NCBI RefSeq assembly: GCF_000143415.4
Contig: NW_003314467.1
Coordinates: 11,824 to 58,261 of the forward strand
Origin: Selaginella moellendorffii
Lineage: Eukaryota > Streptophyta > Lycopodiopsida > Selaginellales > Selaginellaceae
Length of the DNA stretch: 46,438 nucleotides
Direction of reading: 5' to 3'
In this document: positions 21,074 through 29,859 of the stretch, one piece after another
Layout of the letters: the number at the start of each line of letters is the position of its first letter
Numbering within the stretch: position 1 is the stretch's first letter
The notes under the pieces: generated by a model
Database searches by the model: none
What the model was told of the DNA's origin: nothing
Seen by the model: the letters and a program-made list of their open reading frames with translations, nothing else
Position numbers and translations under genes: made by a program

Positions 21074-21105
21074 TAAACCCTAAACCCTAAACCCTAACCC
21101 TAAAC
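21074..21105 (+). repeat. Plant telomere-like repeat (AAACCCT)n
   Basis: About four and a half units of TAAACCC with one shortened unit (CCCTAACCCT). The run is short and embedded in the transposon centre, so it is not a chromosome end. Short telo-box runs are known promoter elements in plants. Confidence 0.9.
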
Positions 21106-21964
21106 ATGTGGCAAATGCTGCGTGAAGAAAGATGCCCTTTCTGGGCAAATGCTGTAAGAGGCAGATTCCGAGCAGATGTATCTCAGGCCAGCGAAGGGGA
21201 CAAACGAAAGCTATCTATAAACATGACGGGATGCAAATAGATTACTAGGCTGGTCCTGCGAAAATCAAAAACCATAATTGAAAACATTGAAAATGCAAAA
21301 AGAAAGGTTTATAATATTTTTGAATTTTAAGCAACCAAATGAATGTAAGTAGGGCATGTGTTTGTAAGTTTAAAAATGCCTCAACCACTTAAATTCCCAA
21401 GTAAATAAAGCTGTTTCTATTTTTGGTACAGGTAAACTTTATAGCGTGTGGGCTCATGCAATTTTGAACCCAAAAATGCACCAAAAAATGCTCGACTAGC
21501 ATTATTCTTTGAATGGCGTGTGGCCTTATATTGCCATAAATGGACGTACACACACAGCATAATTATTCCTTTACACGGCGAATAATCTTGGCGCGGATCG
21601 CTGACATGGCATGGCAAAGTTCAAATCACTGACATGGCACAGCTGGATCGAGGCAAGGACATGATGTGACAAAGTTCAACCTCCGACAGCAAAGTCTAGA
21701 AGCTACTCAGTTTGAAATTTGTCAGAGGAATCATAAGATCTGGTTTGTCAGAGGATTTGATGTGACGTTCAAGCATGTGTTATTTTTGAATTCTCGAACT
21801 CATTCCTAGGTCTATCATTTTTGTGCGCCGTGTTCTTGGTTCCGCTGAGCGCAGTGAGCGTTGCTTGTGTAAGCGGCGTTGTGAGCTGTGGTTTATGCGT
21901 CTACAAGCGGTTGCGGCATTGCGAGCGCCATTGCGAGCGGCAGTTTATGCGAGTGGCAGTTTGT

Positions 21965-22036
21965 GCGAGCGGCGCTACGAGCAGTTGCGGTGTTGCGAGC
22001 GGCGCTACGAGTAGTTGCGGTGTTGCGAGCGGCACT
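21965..22036 (+). repeat. 30-bp tandem repeat (2.4 copies)
   Basis: Units start GCGAGCGGCGCTACGAG at 21965 and 21995, differing by one base, followed by a 12-base partial copy. It lies just upstream of the probable 5' splice site at 22089, in what is likely the 5' UTR of the transposase gene. Confidence 0.88.
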
Positions 22037-22088
22037 GTCTTTGGTGTGGCTACCGCTTCCTCTTGATATTCGGCACTTGTGCTTCCTG

Positions 22089-22389
22089 GTATGTTCACCA
22101 TTGAATGGTTTAGGACCACATTTAGAAATGGCATGAGGCCACATGCCATCTTGGGCCCTTGCAATTTCATGGCTAGCGTATTGTCATGTATGTTTTTACT
22201 TGCCTGCAGCTGTGTGTATATCAAGATGGCATGAGGCCTCATGCCAATTTTGTGAATGCGAAATTTCACGTGGGTGTCAATAGCATGTTTGAATAATGGC
22301 ATGTGGCCTCATGCTATTTGGTATGTTATGATTTAGGCCATTCTCCCATCATTTTTTGTATGGTCTTAACTTCTTTTCTGCACTTTCAG
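22089..22389 (+). other. Probable 5' intron of the transposase gene with three palindromes
   Basis: The possible donor CCTG/GTATGT lies at 22089 and the acceptor CACTTTCAG ends at 22389, one base before the ATG at 22391. The interval carries palindromes at 22128-22149, 22226-22246 and 22296-22317. The layout parallels intron 1 of the divergent gene: one intron ending at the start of the coding sequence with three palindromes. The donor is less certain than the acceptor. Confidence 0.6.
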
Positions 22390-22390
22390 A

Positions 22391-25300
22391 ATGGCCTTCA
22401 GGGTTGGGGAAAAGGTTTACATTTTGAATGGTGGGAAGAGAGTTGCAAAAAGGACCCTTGTGTCTATGGATCGGAACTTTGTTATACACTGTCAAAGGCT
22501 TGGGGAAGGCAATGCTGCTGTATCAGTAGAGAATGTCTTCGATGGGAATGTGGTCGCTATTGAACGAGGAGAGATGGTCGTCGGGGTAAATGTTGTTGTT
22601 GCCTTGAAAAATCTGCAGAAGAAAGTAGATGTTGGGGACAACACAAGTGCGACGCATGTTCCCTCCGTGGATCTTAAGAACCGTGCTACATGGATTCAGG
22701 CAAAGGTGTTTCTAAACAACCCCGAGGGGGAGGTGGTAGCTGAGGGCTTAGCCACAGTTGTCGATCCAAGAGATGCGGTTGCTAATCAAGAATTGGGCTG
22801 GGATGATATTGGAGTTGCGATTTTAGAGGTTGTTGACACAGAAGAAAATAGTCTAACTATTGGAAGCATTGTGCGGTGGAAATTGAGGCATTTAGTGTTT
22901 GAGAATGTGAAGGATTCACAATCAAACACCACTACAACTGATGACAGAACATCTCTTCATGGGAAAAGAAAGTACACCTTCCTACAGCGCAGCCAAAGGG
23001 ATCTGAGCAACGAACCGAAAAGGCAGAAAATGGCGATGGAGGTTCGAATGGTCTCGACAGTTGCTTGTTGCAAGAGGAGGTGTTGTCAACATGCTGATTG
23101 GGATGCTATTGAAGAGGAGAGAGCAAGATACAAGACATTGTCCTGGAAGGCAGCTCGCAATTTTGTGTATGAGGCATTACGGTCATTTGTTGATGCTTCA
23201 GAACATCAGGTGGGGGGCATGGTCTTCCAGAGGGGTTTGGTCTGCATGAAGGCATGGAGAATCATTTATGGAGTCCCTCGAACCACATTCTACAGAATCA
23301 AAACTGAGTTCGAGGAACAAAGGGTTCAACAGGCAGTCCATGGGAACGACGGTACGCACAAAACCAGGGGTCATGTTGTATATGGAGAGGCAATCTTCAA
23401 GAGGTTTGTCGAGACATGTAGCGAGCAGCAACCACATAAAACCCGCCTCTTGGAAGATGGAACACGAGACACCCAACGAGTTCTACCTTCCATGTATACC
23501 AAGGGGGCCATATTGGAAGATGTGAATCGGGAACTCCAGAGTAATGGCTACAGGAAGCTGAGCCAATCTAGATTTAGTAGATTGTGGAGCAACAGGTTCA
23601 GGGATGTGAGTATAGGAAAGTACTCCAGCTTTTCAAAGTGTGACGAGTGCACTGCTATCAAAATGGCTTTGTCGAAGAATTCTTGCAGCGCTCAAGAGCG
23701 AGAGACGTTGGTTAGAATGCGGCTCAACCACAACATCGAGCAGAGAAGCTGCAGGACTGCATATTATCATAACAGGATTCTCTCCATGGAGAGACCTGAC
23801 TCTTACCTCTGCATCATCCACGACAAAATGGACCAGAAAAAGACGTGCTTACCTCGACTCAATCCTGCTCCCAAGGCAATCTCTTCATCGATGCAGCTGC
23901 CTGTGTCTCTGTTTGGCATAATCGCTCATGGGCATGGTGCCCAGAACTATGGGAACTTCTTTGTACCTCTATGGGGTGGCGGGGGTGCAAACATGATGAT
24001 TGCGTCCCTAGCAAAACACTTAAGGTCTCTGCAAAGTGCGCAGACTGAGCTGAACGGCCAACCCTTGCATAAGGCCCTTGTCGATCGAACCCCATACAGG
24101 GTTCAGCTGGAGGAGGAGCAAAGGCTTGCAGTATCGCGTGGGGCCCCATGCCATCCCAGTGAATATGTTGGCCGTCAGATTGTAGGGTTATCACGTGAGG
24201 CCTCATGCCATTCCGACGAGGCTGGTCGCCCGGTGAATGCACAGCCTCATCCAAATGAAGCAGAATCTCAAGGAAGTTCTTGCGGCCGATGTGGCCTTCC
24301 ACCCCATCTTCTGCTCCAAACAGACAATGCTGGCAGTGAGAACAAAAACATGTACGTCTTCGCGTACTTGGCGATGCTTGTTGCCAAAGGCATATTTGAA
24401 ACGGTTACACTTGGCTTTCTCATGGTTGGGCACACTCATGAAGACGTCGATGCCATGTTCAGTCACCTGGCAGAGTCCCTCCAGCGATCCAATGTCCTCA
24501 CCCTCCCACAACTCTACGATGAATTCCAAAATTGCATCAAAGGCACTGTTGAAGCTGCACTTGTGACAGAGGTTCCAGACTTTAAGGGGTTTGTAAGAGG
24601 CTACATCAGGGACGGATCCGAAACGCTGATTGGCCACTCCAAGCCTCTTCAGTTTCATTTCAGCATGCGTGACGGTGCTCTAGTGATGAGGTACAAGATG
24701 AGAGAATGGGACACAGTGTGGCTCCCAGTGGATGGCATTGAACTCTTCAAGAGAGATCCCATAACTGGGGAACCTATGATTCCTCAGGGTTCCCCACAGC
24801 CGATGCACCCGGATGGACTCAAAGACCAGGAAAGTATAGTGGCCGGGATTAGACAGCATATTGCCTTCTGGAAGAGGGGGTTGGTGTTTGGTATAGAATC
24901 CTATTTTAAGAGGTGCAAGCCTTTGCTCAAATACTGGGAGAAGATTATATTTGCTATCCAAAATGGGCCGGTTGTATATGAAGAATTGGAAGAGTCCTTT
25001 TGGCCAGAACCCAGAGCACCAGATAGTAGCGGAACAATGTCCTCTGGAAATGCAGTGACAGATAATGATGTTGAGGATCACTATTGTGGGCCGAGGAACA
25101 AGAAGCCGGATTCAGCATTCAATCCAGTACAGGTCTGCAAAGGAATGGTCGTGCTTGTCAGACCCAGTAATAAAAAACAAATGATATGGGTGGGGCACTG
25201 CATCACTGATGCAGAGGAGGACGCGGAAACTAACTCCTTCAATGTAACTGTGGAGTGGTTCAAGCCAAGTTCCGGATATACGAAGGATTGCCTAGAAAAG

Positions 25301-25532
25301 AGATGGGTGCTGAATCCAAGGGATCCCAGCATGAGCATATCGGTGGATAATGTTGTGCATGGTTGGATGCGGAAGCAGAGTGCCACCATCACCTTGCCAG
25401 ACCATGCAAGAGATGCAGCAAGAGCATTCATAACCCGAGTTCAAGGTGAGATTCATTAATATTCCTTTAGTAAGTTTCTAATGTATTTTATTTCAAGGTG
25501 AACAATCCGAATCTGAATCAGAGGAGGCTTGA
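22391..25532 (+). CDS. Transposase with RNase H-like (DDE-type) core, DUF7869-like
   Basis: Two coding exons, 22391-25445 and 25498-25532, joined over a 52-nt intron, give 1029 residues ending in the acidic tail EQSESESEEA. The start is the first ATG after the splice acceptor. The N-terminus (1-180) has two beta-rich segments. A Cys cluster CCKRRCCQH lies near residue 225, then a helical part with a likely helix-turn-helix (GVPRTTFYRIKTEFEEQ). The catalytic-looking core has HDKMDQ (D478, D481), QTDNAGSENKN (D645) and GHTHEDVDAMFSH (E684, D685, D687). This pattern is typical of the widespread DUF7869 proteins, which I believe to be transposases; I have not run a search. There is no internal stop. 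A segment at residues about 565-635, including two in-frame palindromes, looks like an insertion between the first and second catalytic motifs. It is the only long intact gene in the window. Confidence 0.85.
25446..25497 (+). other. Intron of the transposase gene (52 nt)
   Basis: GTGAGA...TTTCAAG. Removal changes the C-terminus from a short readthrough (GEIH) to GEQSESESEEA. The acceptor follows a T-rich tract. Size and phase (1) match the small introns of the divergent gene. Confidence 0.7.
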
Positions 25533-25748
25533 TATAGTGTGTGAGGTAAAACAAAGATGATGTGACATATGCATTTACCAATCACACGTGCATAAATCTA
25601 ATAATATGGCATGTGGCCCATATTAATGGCACATAAACCCATATTGTGGGCTTACGTGCTTTATGTACCATCATTCCCTTGCAGTGTGTGTGTTGGTTTC
25701 CTTTTATAACACAACGAACTCCATATTTTAGGGTGAAGAGCGTTCTCA

Positions 25749-26005
25749 TGGCAAGCACAAAATCTGTAAGTGAGGTAGAAAAGGAGACGGAGAAGGAGAT
25801 AGGTGAAGATGTAGAATATATAAGTCTTCNNNNNNNNNNNNNNNNNNNNNNNNNNNNNNNNNNNNNNNNNNNNNNNNNNNNNNNNNNNNNNNNNNNNNNN
25901 NNNNNNNNNNNNNNNNNNNNNNNNNNNNNNNNNNNNACAACTGACCCGGAGAAGGATGATAGTACCACTGAGAGTACCAAAAAGGAGGTGTCCACTAGCG
26001 CTTAG
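25749..26005 (+). CDS. Short charged reading frame after the transposase, interrupted by a gap
   Basis: ATG at 25749 opens MASTKSVSEVEKETEKEIGE, runs into the N gap (25830-25936), and the same frame continues after it as TTDPEKDDSTTESTKKEVSTSA with a stop at 26003-26005. Composition is Glu/Lys/Thr-rich. It may be an alternative 3' exon of the transposase gene (acceptor-like CATATTTTAG just upstream at 25731) or a small separate gene. The frame across the gap holds only if the N count is right. A palindrome follows its stop. Confidence 0.35.
25830..25936. other. Assembly gap of 107 N
   Basis: A run of undetermined bases inside the charged reading frame. Its true length is unknown, so frame continuity across it is not evidence of coding. 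Confidence 0.99.
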
Positions 26006-26641
26006 GCTTATAATGGCGTGTGCCCTCATGCCATTTACTTGATCACCAAATACCTTTTTCCCTTTGCACTAGTATATCTTAATACCGGTCTGAGAAATAG
26101 AATGGCATGTGCCCTCAGGCCTTTTACTAAATCACCTTTGAAAGAAATGCAAGCCTCTATGTCGTAAAAAAAAGGTACTAGAGAAATTCCTTAATAATAT
26201 GAATGTTATTTAGTTTCATGAAAATACACTAAGGGTCAAATGAGTTAAATGACTTCTCCAGACTAGCAATGCCTCTTGCTACACCTTCACAATTAGATTC
26301 GTTAGAAAAAGATAACATTGAATAATATCTAAATGTTCTCACCATTAAGTTATATGTCTAGCTAATAGGAATGACGTTCATCTTGGAAAGCTCACCACAC
26401 GCTCAATGAACAAACAAATAGTGTGTGCGCGCATGCCATCGCTCTTCTTTAGCTTCAGATTCGGCTTGTTCACCTTGACAATGAGATTTATTATACAACC
26501 AGATGGACTCAGTCTGGACACAAAGTCACCGCGCTAGTCACCATGCCCCAGATATGTCTAGCCCCTGGACAAAAAACATATAATTTCACGTCATTTTCAA
26601 ATACTTGAAAATTTGTACCTAGTCCCATTTTACTGAATAAA

Positions 26642-26666
26642 TCCCACTTTAACGAAATAGAGCTTT
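26642..26666 (-). repeat. Right terminal inverted repeat
   Basis: Exact reverse complement of 13793-13817. It is followed by GA (26667-26668), as the left repeat is preceded by GA (13791-13792). Confidence 0.93.
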
Positions 26667-26668
26667 GA

Positions 26669-28470
26669 ATTGAAAAGAAGATATTTGTGAAACTTTGAAT
26701 TAGAGCATTTAATAATTATATTGTCCTCTCCATATTTATAGCTATTTACTGTGCCTAAATCCTAGAAATAAGTTTAAGATTATAATATTAAATCGATATA
26801 ATATAACAAGTGTAATAATCAAACTATATCTTGCTCATAGTTGATGAAAACATTTAAGTGTTTAATATAAAGTACTGTATCTCTATAAAATATTATTAAT
26901 CTTATAAATATAATATAATATATTATTTATTTATATATTAGTTTATTAATATTTGATAAAATTTACTTATTAATTATTTTAATTTGTTTATTCATTGTTA
27001 TAGATGAATTGAAAAGTTTTTTTAAAAAATTTTTAGCTACCTTTATAAGTTGATTTCTTTATGAACATTAAATCCTTGTACATCTATATGTTATGTAACC
27101 ATAAAAATCCTAAGATGTACTCTTCCCAAAATATGCAAAAATCTCAATGATAAAGAAAAATATTTAACCTACATTTATATGCTTTCAAGTCTTGTAAATG
27201 AGTTTTCAAAATACATGGCATTGCTTAATAAATTACAATGTTCAATCTTCTTGTTTTGAAGAATAATTTTGAAGTTCTTTGGCAGATAGAAGTACAAATC
27301 TGAAGCATATATCTGCAAATTCATGCGGATGAGTGTAAATCAGAAGAATGCACATTCTTGCATACCCTCAGAGATGTTCTGTAAAGGGAAAAATGTTTTG
27401 CATTGGGGTATTTTTTTGCTATTTCACTTGAAATTTAAAATATGGCACAGAATCTAAAATAGAGCAGGGACATGACTCCTAATTTGGATGTTCTTGAAGG
27501 TAGTCAACAAAATAAATCATCAATGATATAAAATGTATGTGAGAATCAAATTCAAAATCCAGTTCCAAATCTCTCTGAAAATCCTTGACATTACACTTTT
27601 ATACACTACATCACATTAGTAAACACACTACTTTTGTCAGTAGTATATCTGGATTGATAAACCGATGTTACATGGATTGTTGTTCAAGAAAAATGGAATT
27701 TGGTGGAATAGGAGTTCTTTTACAGATGCTTGTTCAAGTTCCTGGAAAGCAAAAGAAATGGTTATTTCAGCTCTAGACATAATAAAAAAAGCCTTGTATC
27801 GTTTGTGGCTTTCAGTACAGAATCAGGAACTGAAAATAAAAAGTGGCATGAAACTGTTTTTTGTCAAGAGTCTTTGAATTCATGTATTTAAATTAACTGC
27901 TTGATAGAGTACTCATGTATTTATGTGTGCAGATGAAGATCAAAAGCTTGAAAATGAACGTTATCTATTTAGAGTACACTATATATCTAAAACTTATCTC
28001 ATACCAGATTATGTCTACTACGAAACACTGGTTTAGTTTGTCATCTTAACCTGTGCTAAGCATCACATTCTATGAGATTTTTTATTGCATTGAAAACTGT
28101 TTGCTAAACATTCAATTAAGTTTACTGGAACACTGCTTGATTCTTATTATAATGAGGCTTATAACATTAACTTTGGCCAATCCTTCTAAACAATAGACTA
28201 TGGCCGGTTTAGTAAAAGGGTGATAAAACGTGTGTGGTTGTAAAACTTAGTTCTCATGAGATTCTTACAACTTCTGATTTTCCACAATGGTATCATGTGG
28301 AGCATGGTCAGTTTCTTTGTATTGTTTTGCCAAGATGAAACTTAACCTTTGTTTCTTCAATTAGAATATGATGGGTCGCGGCTGAGTAAGAGCTCGCAAT
28401 GAGCTTACTTTTTTACTAATCCTCTTAATTGATTCTTCAACTTTTCTCTTTTAGCTTGAGCTTCCAAACA
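26669..28470. other. AT-rich region without recognisable gene
   Basis: Very AT-rich, especially 26700-27250, with short frames only. Plus-strand frames of 60-70 codons at 27585-27877 show no domain. I see no repeat ends or RNA gene. Confidence 0.6.
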
Positions 28471-28478
28471 CATTCACT

Positions 28479-29294
28479 CTACCTAAAGTTCATTTTAAGA
28501 AGATGTAACATAAGGAACAGTTCTACCCCCTCCTTATTCTTCATGAGGGACAAGGTCATTACTCGTTGAGTTTCAAGCTGATCAGTAATTGACTCCAAAT
28601 CTTGGAACAACTCGTTTTCCTTGTTTTTTCTTCCCTCAACAAGTCTGCTGTAGCCATCTGTTGATTTGATGAAATTAATATATGAGGAGACTAAAACCAT
28701 CTTCTAAAAGATTTTGATGTTTCTCTGTCATTACCATGATCTGAGAAAATTCAGATGACTTTTGAACTGCTTAAAGCCTGCCTTTTACTCTGTCAATGGT
28801 GCTTGTAAGACTTTGATTTTGGATTCGAATATGGTGTTTCTTAGATGATTCTTGTTCTAATGTCTTAGAAAAGATTCTTTTGTCCTCTTCAAAAATTTGA
28901 CAGACATCCAATTTAACAGCTAAACCTGTCCTCGAGGTGTTGTTTTGCAGCACTGGTAGTGCTCACAGCATTTGTCAACCCTGTAGTTTGTTCACACATT
29001 CTTGCATTCGAATCTCTTGCTGCCTGTGCAATTTCTGAAGCTCAATTTCACAGGCCTGTGCCTACACTTCCACATTGGAGCCACTTAGCATGCATGAAAA
29101 TAAGTTGAGTTAAACTTTGTCCAAACTATTCCTAACAGCAGCTTCGATCTTAGCAGAAGCTTCCTCTAACCATGTGTTCCTGTAGAAATCAATGAGTCAA
29201 ATGATAAACAAAAGCAACAGAGAGAATACACCTGCTTCTGAAAGTTTTCATGTTTTGCCTTTGTGCTTCGCAAATCTTCCTCAGCTTGCTTGAG
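28479..29294 (-). pseudogene. Remnant of a multi-exon coiled-coil protein gene
   Basis: On the minus strand, 29294-29232 reads LKQAEEDLRSTKAKHENFQKQ between a good acceptor (TTTATACAG) and donor (CAG/GTGTAT). Near 29180-29100 is WLEEASAKIEAAVRNSLDKV after another acceptor (CTACAG). Near 29060-28940 is ACEIELQKLHRQQEIRMQEC. Then come 28953-28771 (LDVCQIFEEDKRIFSKTLEQ) and 28700-28479 (LVEGRKNKENELFQDLESIT). All are heptad-like and charged. Stops and frame changes separate them, so this is a captured or abandoned host gene fragment. A kinesin-like or cytoskeletal protein would fit, but I cannot name it. Confidence 0.5.
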
Positions 29295-29299
29295 CTGTA

Positions 29300-29850
29300 T
29301 AAATAGGAATGACATCTGTCATATGTAACGTTAAAAACAATAACCTTTAAGTGATGTTCTTGTCAGGAATTGAAGGAGCAAAATCCTTGAGGATCAACGC
29401 ATTAGTTTTGGCAGGGTTGGCAACCACCAATTCCAAATTCCAAATGCTGATACGTTTTCTATTTATATGTTACCTTCAAGTCCTTGGCAGCACACTTTTC
29501 AAGAGCAGAAGCTTGAGACTTATAGATGGAGATAGGCTATGATTGATGAGAGCAGTGAACCTCATGGCATGGTGAAATGCTAAACTACATAGGTGCTTCT
29601 GGAAAAATGCTTTGAAAAAACTGGTTTACCCTAAAAAATAAAAACGTTCCACTCTCAACTGTTTTTTTTTTCATGTGTCTTTATCTCCACCATTAAGCTC
29701 GAAAAGAATCTCAATTGAATATGTCGCCCTTACTCTTTTAAATATAGAAGGATGACCAGTAGGGAATCCAGCTTCGTTGGGATATATAGGACATCTGTTA
29801 CATTGGTGACATGAATCCTAGAGAATTTCTTTATACACAATGTTTTTCAT
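29300..29850. other. Non-coding stretch before Helitron 1
   Basis: No convincing frame. A T-rich run and general AT-rich sequence lie between the coiled-coil remnant and the C-terminal end of the Helitron helicase. A Helitron 3' end (hairpin followed by CTRR) should lie here or to the left, but I could not identify one with confidence. Confidence 0.4.
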
Positions 29851-29859
29851 ATAGACATT

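Larger units (their letters stand above)
19843..22088. promoter_or_regulatory. Shared divergent upstream region of the transposon genes
   Basis: About 2.2 kb between the start codon exon of the minus gene and the probable first intron of the plus gene. It should hold both promoters and untranslated first exons. It contains GC-rich imperfect repeats on the minus side (20043-20165, GAGCGCGA and GACGCCGATGCACACGAG units), a duplicated motif with ACGTCATCATTTCT near 20236 and 20320, and copies of one block at 20478-20545, 21440-21497 and 21745-21778 (GAGGATTTGATGTGACGTTC in the first and third). It also has telomere-like repeats at 21074-21105 and a 30-bp tandem repeat at 21965-22036. No convincing protein is encoded. 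Confidence 0.65.
14179..26439. repeat. Dispersed family of about 21 near-palindromes of 22 bp
   Basis: Consensus arms ATGGCRTG and CAYGCCAT around a GGCC-like centre. Copies: 14179-14200, 15256-15277, 15331-15352, 16548-16569, 16739-16760, 16880-16900, 18379-18400, 19656-19677, 19716-19737, 19793-19814, 20578-20599, 21513-21537 (degenerate), 22128-22149, 22226-22246, 22296-22317, 24133-24154, 24190-24211, 25605-25630 (partial), 26013-26034, 26102-26122 (degenerate), 26418-26439 (half). They occur in introns, exons, UTRs and the intergenic centre, only within the DNA transposon. Spacing is irregular and both orientations are equivalent. They could be protein-binding sites, RNA hairpins or a small parasite of this element. 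Confidence 0.92.
13793..26666. mobile_element. 12.9-kb two-gene DNA transposon with 25-bp TIRs
   Basis: A perfect 25-base inverted repeat (13793-13817 and 26642-26666, outer end AAAGCTCTATTTCG) bounds the unit. It extends three more bases with one mismatch. Possible target duplication: the dinucleotide GA on both sides. Two divergent genes fill it: a large multidomain gene on the minus strand (19842-14235) and a DDE-like transposase gene on the plus strand (22391-25532), with a 2.2-kb shared upstream region between them. All copies of the 22-bp near-palindrome found in the window lie within these borders. TIRs, a transposase and a second conserved gene make this an autonomous-type DNA transposon. 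I do not recognise it as a described superfamily. Confidence 0.85.

Noticed and set aside
21074-21105. Chromosome end or telomere fusion
   Set aside because: Only about 32 bases, with transposon sequence on both sides.
21821-22302. Plus- and minus-strand frames across 21.8-22.3 kb
   Set aside because: They arise from the 30-bp tandem repeat and the palindromes. They lie upstream of the splice acceptor at 22389 and show no domain.
14179-26439. The palindromic repeats as a CRISPR array
   Set aside because: Spacing is irregular (tens of bases to kilobases), the repeats lie inside introns and exons of eukaryotic genes, and there are no cas genes.
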